Shown here piece by piece: positions 19,087 through 27,700 of a stretch of 64,000 nucleotides of DNA; position 1 is the first letter of the stretch; each line of letters opens with the position of its first letter. The notes beneath the pieces are model-generated. The model did no database searches. It had not been told where the DNA came from and worked only from the letters and a program-made list of their open reading frames with translations. The position numbers and the translations under genes are program-made. The stretch is from Sclerotiophoma versabilis (lineage: Eukaryota > Ascomycota > Dothideomycetes > Pleosporales > Didymellaceae): contig JAAROD010000029.1 in assembly GCA_012274445.1 (NCBI GenBank), forward strand, positions 1,178,001 to 1,242,000, given 5' to 3'.

Positions 19087-20562
19087 CTAGGACGAACAGA
19101 ACTGAACAACCTTCTGGGCCCTCTCTCCGACCAATCCATCCACATACGCCAGGAACACATCCAAGTCCAACATGTCCATCTTCCCCAGTGTTGGGCTCGA
19201 ACTGTGCAGGACCTGTCCGCCCCACAACACGCGAAGATACTTCTTTTTGTCGTCCTTCTTGCCAGCGTACACCTCAAAGACAACTTCAGCGCCCATGCCA
19301 ACCCATACCATCTGCTCGACTTGCAGAATACTAAGTAGCCGCGAAACTGACCCATCATGCGCAACGTTGTGTCTGTAGATGACCTTGCTCTTACCGGCCA
19401 ACACGTCGCGGATGTTCTGGGCCAGCTCGGCTAGCCACACGCCGTACGAGCCAACAGCAGCTTGCAGCGACTGAGGAGAATCGCGGTAGATAAACGAGTA
19501 CTCGTACTGACCCAGCCGGTAGACGGTGTTGGCTTGCTCTTGGCTAACGCATGAGCTTGTGTCGTTGATGTTGCAGGGCAGTGGTTTGGCATGGCATTGT
19601 CGTGCCGAAAGATTGTCATAGTAATGGTCGAAGGACTTGTGCCAGTCCGTCGAGTCGCGAGCAATACCGGATATGGAGTCAAGAGAATCAAACAGGGGTT
19701 TCGCGGCAGTCAAGTGCGCAGTCCAGTTTGATGCTTTGCTGCCGACGCCGTAGGAGCTGTAGCGAGTCGACGCGGCGGGGCAGGAGTACTGGGGTTCCAA
19801 GGAGTCGACGCCAGTGGGCTGGATGCGGAGTGATACGTCCTTTTCCGGTGCGTACATACCATCGATCAGCATGCCGGCAACTTGAGACGTGATCTGGTTG
19901 TTGGTCACTCGGTAGGTGACTTTGTCATTCAGGTTGTCTGGCAGGAAGCCAAGCATGTCGTGGTAAACGCCGTAAAGATCCTTGCCGTGTTGCCATGAGT
20001 CGTCAAGCCCTTGCCGGGTGATTTGGGGAAACTGGCAACTACCGCTGAAACCAGTCTGCGCAAACGGATTCGTCTCGCTGGTATACACACTCCAGTACGT
20101 CGAGCTCGAATCATTGCCTGCAGGGTTGAGAGGCTTGCCGTAGTAGAACAAGCCCTGGTCATCGCAACTCCATCCGTAGGATTCTTTGGGGAACGTGTTG
20201 GATGCATACGGCGTCCTTTTATGATGGCGATGGATGCTGGTAAAGTCAGTTGAAGGGGGGATAACTACGACAGGTTACACTAACACTTCAACATACTGCA
20301 ACTTGTAGTCCTTGCTAGCTCTCAGGTACTCTTTCGATCTCACGTGTGGCATATTGCACCAGTTGTACGCGCCATACGAAATGCCGGCCGGTAGCTGCGA
20401 TCCATTGAACACGAAGCCATTGGTCCCCGTGCCGTTCAAGATCTGATCCAGATCGTTGATCCAACTCTTGACGGGCGGATGCCATCCCAAATCTATACTG
20501 ACATTCTGGGCTGTGGCCAATGCAGGCCACAACAGAGGAATGACGCTCTTTACAGATGGCAT
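19087..20562 (-). CDS. Secreted histidine acid phosphatase, branch 2 (475 aa, 2 exons)
   Basis: Minus-strand exons 20562-20285 and 20236-19087, intron 48 nt (donor GTTAGT). Splicing rebuilds QYVEVIHRHHKRTPYA, the catalytic N-terminal motif, with the phosphate-accepting His at residue 97. The usual RHGxRxP appears as RHHKRTP, so His stands where Gly is normal. The proton-donor HD pair is His386-Asp387 in RHNVAHDGS. I start at MPSVKSVIPLLWPALATAQ, a good signal peptide. The upstream in-frame Met at 20646 is excluded because a TATATAA box lies only four bases before it. Many N-glycosylation sites and paired cysteines fit an extracellular or vacuolar enzyme. The family removes phosphate from monoesters; this one's substrate is unknown. 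Confidence 0.92.
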
Positions 20563-21065
20563 ATTCAAGTCCAAGGCGTGAAAGAGCGTGAAGGCAGTAC
20601 AAGTCAGACAAGACGCGTATAGCAGAACAGTGCGCCCATGATGCATTTCTTATATACGATCAATGCAAGAGTTGGTCTCGGAAGCCATCACAGATAGAGA
20701 AGGTCGCCGTGATGCCGAACGAAAGGAAGACGGATGCAAAGATGAGAGCGAAGGCACGGGACCCAGCCCGTAGTTGTGATTGGCGGAGTGGCGGGAAAGG
20801 GACCCACTTCTTGCGGCGCAGGAAAACGACCTTGAGCCCTACAGGCAGATTGGGATCTCCAGAGGTGCCGGGGTTGGTCGAGTGTCTACGGGTCTACTTG
20901 TCCGTGAGATGGACGACATGCTGCGGCGGAGGATAGTGAGAGGTTGATGGTTTGCACTAAGTGTGCGTCCTTTCCCTTGTCGGGCTAGCGTTGAAGCCCA
21001 TCTCAGGTTCCGATCTAGGACTACCAATTCGTAGGCATCCCCATTACTGCTACTCAATTCAAGTC
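20563..21065. other. Divergent promoter region
   Basis: It separates the phosphatase gene (minus) from the alpha/beta hydrolase gene (plus). It contains the phosphatase TATA box and no supported gene. Confidence 0.6.
20650..20656 (-). promoter_or_regulatory. TATA box of the histidine phosphatase gene
   Basis: TATATAA read on the minus strand, 88 bases before the chosen ATG at 20562. It decides the start, because the alternative ATG at 20646 would sit directly beside the box. Confidence 0.6.
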
Positions 21066-22075
21066 ATGCCTACTCTCAAAGCAAACGATGGAGTGCGATT
21101 GCACTACTCCACACATGGCGCTAGTAGCAGCCCGCCATTAATACTGGTACGAACTTGTCCGAGCGTCACAACTGACGACGTGCATTGACCAACATTCAAG
21201 CTCCACGGCTTCACAGGCTCAGGGCAGGTATTCAAACGGAACGTCTCTACATTAGCAGAGAAGTATCGTGTCATTGTCCCTGACTTGCGCGGCCACGGCG
21301 AGTCTGAGAAGCCGCGTGCGGGGTACCACGTCGCACGTCTGGCATTGGACTTGAGGAATTTGATCGAGCATTTGCAACTGTGCGAGGGTCAGATATCAGC
21401 CATTGGCACAAGCCTTGGAGCGGCAATCATCTGGTGCTCAAATCACTTCTCCCAAAGACGACTCAAGGCTAACGGCATGGTAGGTCATACTGTGAGCTCT
21501 TCAGTTCAAAGGCCTTCTCTCACGTGATCTACGTCGACCAAGCACCTTTGCAAAACTACGTCTCAGACTGGGGCCCGGAGTATGGCAACCGTGGACTCAA
21601 CAATGCAGAAGCGCTAGCAGAGCTGCAGCGCACGCTCGAGAGCGACCCAAAGACGGCTCATCTGGGCACCATCGGCGCTTGTCTGGGCTACAGATGGCAT
21701 CCTCAGCCCGGCGATGCTACTGCAGAGTCAAAAGAGTGGCAAGACGACGAAGCGTTCTTCCTGGCCGAGGCACTCAAGGGCAACGGCTGGTGGTACGGCA
21801 AGCTCATGGCCGACCACACAGCGCTGGACTGGCGGGATGCCATCACGCAGAGCTTCGGACCAGCAAGTGGCAGCACAACGAAGACGCTTGTTGTCGCCAG
21901 CACGAGGAGCGGGTGTTTCCCTGCTGCTGGGCCGCTGAGGGTTGTTGAGTTGGCGAATGGAGGGGCGGAGGGCGGGCTGGCAAAGGGGGTTGCGGTGCAG
22001 TGGGGAGGGCATTGGTGCTACTGGGAGAAGGCAGAGCAGTTCAACGAGATGGTGCTTGGGTTTCTGTCGGAGTAG
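21066..22075 (+). CDS. Alpha/beta hydrolase (301 aa, 3 exons)
   Basis: Exons 21066-21146, 21201-21433 and 21484-22075; introns are 54 and 50 nt and all junctions keep frame. The spliced protein starts MPTLKANDGVRLHYSTHG and shows the fold's marks: HGFTGSG oxyanion loop at residues 29-35, DLRGHGESEKP near 55-65, the nucleophile elbow GTSLG with Ser98, and a late catalytic His281 in GGHWCYWEKAEQFNEM. There is no signal peptide, so it is probably cytosolic. The substrate cannot be predicted; epoxide hydrolases, lactonases and esterases share this fold. It lies upstream of ILV1 on the same strand, separated by the minisatellite. Confidence 0.9.
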
Positions 22076-22468
22076 CAAAGAAAGAGCAGAGGGCAGAGGG
22101 TGCAGCAATGCGTGTTGGCAGAACGCAACCGTCACAGGGGTGGGTGCTGTCGTGCTGTCGTGCTGTCGTGCTGTCGTGCTGTCGTGCTGTCGTGCTGTCG
22201 TGCTGCTGTGCTGCTGTGCTGCTGTGCTGCTGTGCTGCTGTGCTGTCGTGCTGTCGTGCTGTGCTGCTGTGCTGCTGTGCTGCTGTGCTGCTGTTCTGCT
22301 GTTCACGATGGTGAGTCGGCCGAATGCGTCGCCTCGGAGCTGCGAACGCCTCCCCGCACCGCCCGCCCCACATCCGGTGTGGCTCAGCTCCGAATGCGGC
22401 GCTGCGCGAGTCAACGCCCCAAGGGCCAAAATTCCCCGGGCTCCCCAGCTTCCCTCGACAACACCACC
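22076..22468. other. Intergenic region and leader before ILV1
   Basis: Of the 393 bases between the hydrolase stop and the ILV1 start, 157 are the 8-nt minisatellite. The rest is GC-rich leader sequence. The long reading frames that cross it are repeat artefacts. Confidence 0.7.
22145..22301. repeat. 8-nt minisatellite with two unit types, about 19 copies
   Basis: The units are TGCTGTCG (type A) and TGCTGCTG (type B). Their order is seven A, five B, two A, a truncated 5-nt unit (TGCTG), four B and one TTCTGCTG. The block order suggests expansion by slippage or unequal exchange within sub-blocks. It ends 167 bases before the ILV1 start codon. Confidence 0.95.
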
Positions 22469-24236
22469 ATGGCAGCCATAGAAGACTACTCGCGGCCGAC
22501 GACGCCAGACCACGGCACCAACGGGCTGCCGTCGCCGCGCACGCCCAAGCAGACGGGCCTCGCGCTCACCGAGTACACTGCCAACCCCAGCCCGCCCAAC
22601 GGGTCGCCGCGCGACAGCAGCAGCGTCATCCCCGACGCGTTCCTGCTGCCCAACGGGTACCCCGACGTAGGCTGCAGCCCCCGCTGATGTCCACACGCTC
22701 CGCTGACGGCGCCGGCAGTACCTCCGCCTGATCCTGACCTCGCGCGTCTACGAGGTCGTCCGCGAGACGCCGCTCACGCACGCAACCAACCTCAGCAACC
22801 GGCTCGAGTGCAATGTGCTGCTCAAGCGCGAGGACCTGCAGCCCGTCTTCAGCTTCAAGCTGCGCGGCGCCTACAACAAAATGGCCCACCTCGACCCCCG
22901 CGACCGCTGGCGGGGCGTCGTGGCCTGCAGCGCCGGCAACCACGCCCAGGGCGTCGCCTACTCGGCCCGCCACCTGAAGATCCCCGCCACCATTGTCATG
23001 CCCTCGGGCACGCCCGACATCAAGCACAAGAACGTCTCGCGCCTCGGCGGCTCCGTCATCCTGCACGGCGCCGACTTCGACGCCGCCAAAGCCGAGGCGG
23101 CGCGCCTCGAGAAGCTGCACGGCCTCGTCTCCATCCCGCCCTTCGACGACCCGTACGTGATTGCCGGCCAGGGCACCGTCGGCCTGGAGCTGCTGCGCCA
23201 GACCAACCTGCAGAACCTGCACGCCGTCTTCTGCTGCGTCGGCGGCGGCGGCCTGATCGCCGGCATTGGCGTCTACATCAAGCGCATCGCCCCCCACGTC
23301 AAGATCATCGGCGTCGAGCAGTACGACGCGAATGCCATGGTCGAGTCGCTCAAGGCCGGCCGCCGCGTGCTGCTCAAGGAAGTCGGCCTGTTCGCCGACG
23401 GCGCCGCCGTCAAGACGGTCGGCGAGGAGACGTTCCGCATCTGCCAGGAGGTCGTCGACGAGGTCGTCCAGGTCACCACCGACGAGACCTGCGCCGCCAT
23501 CAAGGACATGTTCGAGGACACCCGCTCCATTGTCGAGCCTGCTGGCGCCCTTGCCCTGGCCGGCCTGAAGAAGTGGGTCAGCCGCAATCCCTCGCCCGAC
23601 CGCGAGCGTGGCCTCGTCGCCGTGGCTAGCGGTGCCAACATGAACTTCGACCGCCTGCGCTTTGTTGCCGAGCGCGCTGCCCTCGGTGAGAACAAGGAAG
23701 CCCTCCTGTCCGTCACCATCCCCGAGAAGCCCGGGGCGTTTGCCAAGCTCGTTTCCACCATCCACCCCATGGGCGTCACCGAGTTCAGCTACCGCTACTC
23801 GGGCCCGGAAGAAGCGAACATCCTGGTCGGTGTCGAGCTCAGGGCCGCCACACGCTCGCGCGATCTCCCCGACCTCATCGCCCGCCTCGCTGCCGAGGGC
23901 ATGACAGCAACCGACCTCTCGCAAGACGAGCTCGCCAAATCCCACATCCGCTATCTGGTCGGCGGTCGTAGTGTTGCCGCCGACGAGCACATGTTCATGT
24001 TCGAGTTTCCAGAGCGGGGTGGCGCGCTGTTCAAATTCCTGAACACGCTGCAGCCGGGCATGAACATCAGCCTCTTCCACTACCGAAACTACGGTGGCGA
24101 CGTTGCGAAGATCCTGGCCGGCATTCAGTGCAAGCAGGAAGAGAGCGCGAAGCTGACTGCTTTCCTGAGCGATATTGGCTACCCGTACAAGGAGGTCACA
24201 GATAGCGCCAGCTACAAGATGTTCTTGAGGGATTGA
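22469..24236 (+). CDS. ILV1: Threonine dehydratase, biosynthetic (571 aa, 2 exons)
   Basis: Exons 22469-22666 and 22719-24236, with a 52-nt intron (GTAGGC...CGGCAG). The enzyme makes 2-oxobutanoate and ammonia from threonine, the first committed step of isoleucine synthesis, normally in mitochondria. The PLP lysine is Lys113 in SFKLRGAYN, followed by SAGNHAQG (about 137-144) and a glycine-rich phosphate loop (CVGGGGLIAGIG). The C-terminal third has two ACT-like regulatory units, one opening EKPGAFAKLVSTIHPMG and one opening ERGGALFKFLNTL, which in this family bind isoleucine and valine. The first 60 residues are Pro/Ser-rich and do not look like a classic presequence. Third codon positions are strongly C/G, which opens a 484-codon antisense frame that is not a gene. 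Confidence 0.96.
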
Positions 24237-24512
24237 AGCTCACAGGCCTGATGAGGCCTGTGAGTGTGCTGTCAGGCCATCACGACCATGTCGATGCGCA
24301 CTGACCCTGACATAGTCGTTGAGGACTGCGCCGCATCCGTTCATCCAACTTCGAGGTTTCCCAAAGCGTATTGCCGCCCTTCAGCCCTTCGCCGCCTTCA
24401 CGGCTCGCAGAACAAAACCCGTGTCATATACCAACATAATTATTCACTTCACATTTCTTGACTTCTTATCCCTACGCGACTATCTCTCCTTGAAACGCTG
24501 TTAAATCCCTCT

Positions 24513-26348
24513 ATGGCTGAAGCACTCGACACCTGGGGGCATGTCGCTTGGGACGCCAACCACACATGGTCCGAGCCACCACGTGGAAATCCGCTTATCG
24601 CCGACGACGACCCCATGCTACACAAAGCAGCCTACAACGGAGATATTGCCCAGCTCGCGTTAGCCCTCGTCGAAGTCGACCCTGTCGATGTCCAAAGTTC
24701 CTGGAGTTATTGCACGCCTCTCCATCTTGCCATTCGTGGCAACAGAGCAAAAGCTGTTCGAGTGTTGCTGTCAGCTGGCGCAAACCCCCAACTTGAGATA
24801 GCGGTGGACTTTCGTGATACGCTTCGCTTGGCTGCTGTCGACTATGCAGCCTATTTTGGTTCTAGCAATGCCTTGATCGCCCTGGCCGACCACGGACTCG
24901 AGGTATCCGCCAACGCTCTTTCCCAAGCCGCGTCATGCAATTAAGTCGAATGCGTACGGACCATCCTGGAGATATTAAGGCGCAACGAGTTTCGAGACGG
25001 ATCCTTGCTTGCTGGAGTAAGATCGGCGCTCAACGCAGCCGCTGCGTCCCGTCACTGGGAGACAGTGGATCTCCTTCTTACAGCCGTCCCAGGTTTTCCG
25101 GATGCAGACGTGGAGACCGACAAAGAGGCTTTGACAAATGCGATGCTCGCCTTGCTCTCAGATTTCGACTGTGATGAAGGCTGCAGACACGTATACACAT
25201 CAACTAGCCCGAGTACTCAGCCTATTCTGGAACAGCTTGTCACGGCTGGAGCTGAAGTTGACAGTCGAGCTTTTTGGGCGTCCATCAACCCCGTGCAGAG
25301 GGATATCGTCCGTTTCCTCCTGGACCATGGCTTGCAAGTCAATGACACGCGTAACTGGGACCAATTTTACTGCTGTGAGGCCCTCGACGAAAGTCGGTCT
25401 ATGCTGTTCGCTATTCTGGGCGACGCTCTTGATGACACATCCATTTTGCAGGAATTCATTGCAAAAGGTGCGAACGCAGCAACAACGGACGAAGAGCTTG
25501 ACACACCGTTGCATCTTGCAGTGCATTGTTCCTTTGCAGAAGTCCTGCTAGAGCATGGTGCAGACGTGAATGCCAAAAACTGCAAAGGGCACACCCCCCT
25601 TTATACAGCATGTGAGGACAACCGTCTCGAAGTAGCAAAGTTCTTTTTATCGCGAGGTGCAGACGCCAATGCCATTGTCAGTGATGAGTACTGGTTATCG
25701 CTCATGCTCCCAGTAATCGGAACGTACTGGCATTACTTCACGGGGTCTTTGCCCTCCCGTTGTCAACTGGCAGACTTTCTCCCACTTCACGGCGCGAATG
25801 TGCACGCTGCAGCAGAGGACGGAAGCACCGTTTTACACAGGGCCATGCAGTATATTGATGTTACACTGGTGCGCTTTCTGGCGGAACGCGGTGCAGACGT
25901 TTGTGCCATGACTTCGGCAGGGCAAAGCTTCCTGCACACCCTTTGCTACAATCACAGAACCCCCTGGACCTCAGATTGCTCGGGAATGCTCTCTCTTCTC
26001 AGCTACCTTGTCGACCTTGGCGTTGACCCTAATGCGAGAGATGAAAGCGGAGCAACCCCTCTGCACGGTCTGATGAGCGACCACGACCATGCAAATTGGA
26101 AGCCGGATTTGTTCGATGCGCTCTTGGAAAGGGGAGCGGATATGAACGTGAAGAACAATGATGGCCAGTCACCTGCGCAGCTACTGGATATGAGTAAGTG
26201 GTTTTTCGACGATGCGGGGATGCTGCGGCCAAGTCCAGCCCCTTCTACATCACATGCTCCTGGCATACGAGGACGGGGACGAGGCCGAGGTGGACGAGGC
26301 AGAGGGCGACCCTATCGGAGTACATGGCTGTGGTCAGGTCAGTCTTGA
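24513..26348 (+). pseudogene. Ankyrin-repeat protein gene interrupted by one TAA codon
   Basis: The frame from ATG 24513 runs to TAA at 24942-24944 and then continues in the same frame, without another stop, to 26348. The ankyrin pattern carries straight through (ALSQAASCN, stop, VECVRTILEIL). Ankyrin units are visible on both sides: CTPLHLAIRGNRAKAVRVLL, DTPLHLAVHCSFAEVLLEHGADVNAKN, HTPLYTACEDNRLEVAKFFL, STVLHRAMQYIDVTLVRFL and ATPLHGLM. The C-terminus is an RG-rich tail (RGRGRGRGGRGRGRP). No intron with usable signals removes the stop in frame. A CAA-to-TAA change (Gln in the related position) would explain it. The two halves may be a recent pseudogene, two separately translated pieces, a strain-specific null allele, or a base error. 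Confidence 0.82.
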
Positions 26349-26767
26349 CGAAAAAGCAAGCCGTCAGTACTATGGCACTGAATGACTCTCGACGTTCCTC
26401 ACTCCACGATTTTGCAACCCTCACAAGGCATGCTCTGACGTTGCATTTCCAATACACCCAATCTAAATATACTCGCGCCAAGCTGCTTCGGGAAATTGTA
26501 GAATCAAGAGTTCTTGGGTTTGGCGCCAAGTCCGTCCAGCTGCACGGCGCTTGGCTGATCAGCTCGTTGAAGCTCGTAAACGCGGGCTAGATGCTTCCGA
26601 CACGTCAGACACGAGCCTCTGAACGTCATGTTGTACTTGGCAATGATGTGGAGATTCAACAATACAGGAGCCAGGGGCAAATATTATGGTATACAAATGA
26701 TGAGGCTTCCCCATTGTAGCCTTGAGTGTATCTTCGTGTATAATCAGTAATTGTATTCCAATCCACC
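26349..26767. other. Intergenic region before the GH17 glucanase
   Basis: It contains the downstream flank of the ankyrin gene and the glucanase promoter. No gene is supported. Confidence 0.55.
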
Positions 26768-27700
26768 ATGAAGGTAACCATCGCGTCCGTCCTCGCCCTG
26801 GCAACCGCTGCCTCGGCCCAAGTCAAGGGCTTCAACTACGGCTCCACAAACAACGATGGCTCTTGCCGCGGCTACGGCGACTTTGTTCGCTACTTCAATG
26901 ACGCAAAGTCTCTCCCCGGTACATCCGGCTTCCAGGCCGCCCGTCTGTACACATCGATCCAGTGCGGTACGGCTGCCTCGCCAATTGAAGCCTTCCGTGC
27001 TGCCATCGACACCGACACTAAGATCCTCGTCGGTCTCTGGGCATCCGCCGGCCGCGCAATCTATGAGAATGAACTGAACGCCCTCCTCGCCGCAGCCCGC
27101 GATCTCGGCCCGGCATTCACAGACCGTATCGTCGGCATCAGTGTTGGATCTGAAGACCTGTACCGCAGCTCGCCCCAGGGCGTCGCCAACAACGCCGGCG
27201 TTGGTGCCACCGGTGCCGAAATCGAAGGCTACATTGGCTGGATGCGTGACTGGATCCGCGGCACTGCACTCGAGAGCAAGCCCATCGGCCACGTCGACAC
27301 ATGGACCGCGTGGGTGCTGCCCGAGAACCGCGGTGTAGCCAACAGCGTCAACTGGCTCGGTCACAACTCGTTCCCTTACTTTGAAACCACAAAGCCAAAC
27401 TCCATCGACCAGGCCGCCGAGAACTTCCGCACCGCTGTTGCGCAGACCGAGGGCGTTGCTGGCGGCAAGGAGGTGTGGGTTACCGAGACGGGATGGCCGC
27501 GCGTTGGACCCAACTCGAGGGACGGCGTAGCTAGCACTAAGAACTCGCAGCGCTACTGGAAGGAGGTCGGCTGCAGTTTGTTCGGCAACAGGAACACCTT
27601 CTGGTACACCCTCAAGGATGCGAACACGGCACAGACAGATCTGAGCTTTGCCGTCACCCCGTTGGAGAGCAACACTCCTTACTTCGACCTCACCTGCTAG
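26768..27700 (+). CDS. Secreted GH17 beta-1,3-glucanase / glucan-modifying enzyme (310 aa)
   Basis: Single exon. A signal peptide (MKVTIASVLALATAASAQ) precedes KGFNYGSTNNDG, the typical first strand of fungal GH17 proteins. The proposed acid/base is Glu129 in GISVGSEDLY and the nucleophile is Glu240 in VWVTETGWP; both are intact. Length fits the catalytic domain alone. There is no Ser/Thr-rich stalk and no hydrophobic C-terminal GPI signal, so a soluble wall or extracellular enzyme is likely. Family members cut or transfer beta-1,3-glucan during cell-wall remodelling. The codon use is strongly C-ending, which suggests good expression. Confidence 0.94.
   Translation: MKVTIASVLALATAASAQVKGFNYGSTNNDGSCRGYGDFVRYFNDAKSLPGTSGFQAARLYTSIQCGTAASPIEAFRAAIDTDTKILVGLWASAGRAIYENELNALLAAARDLGPAFTDRIVGISVGSEDLYRSSPQGVANNAGVGATGAEIEGYIGWMRDWIRGTALESKPIGHVDTWTAWVLPENRGVANSVNWLGHNSFPYFETTKPNSIDQAAENFRTAVAQTEGVAGGKEVWVTETGWPRVGPNSRDGVASTKNSQRYWKEVGCSLFGNRNTFWYTLKDANTAQTDLSFAVTPLESNTPYFDLTC

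Noticed and set aside
20275..20646. Upstream Met at 20646 as the histidine phosphatase start
   Set aside because: A TATATAA box lies four bases upstream of it, and the downstream Met at 20562 opens a better signal peptide.
21728..22696. 322-codon minus-strand frame and plus-strand frames full of Cys-Cys-Arg-Ala-Val
   Set aside because: They cross the 8-nt minisatellite, which is open in several frames. They overlap two well-supported genes.
22626..24080. 484-codon minus-strand frame opposite ILV1
   Set aside because: It is an antisense shadow created by C/G-ending codons. The translation is a monotonous Asp/Gly/Val/Ala mix with no motif.
24942..24944. Programmed readthrough of the TAA in the ankyrin gene
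   Set aside because: Known fungal readthrough uses TGA followed by CTA. TAA followed by GTC is not a leaky context.
24903..24945. Intron removing the ankyrin stop codon
   Set aside because: A GTATCC...TTAAG intron would be 43 nt and shift the frame, meeting another stop within 11 codons.
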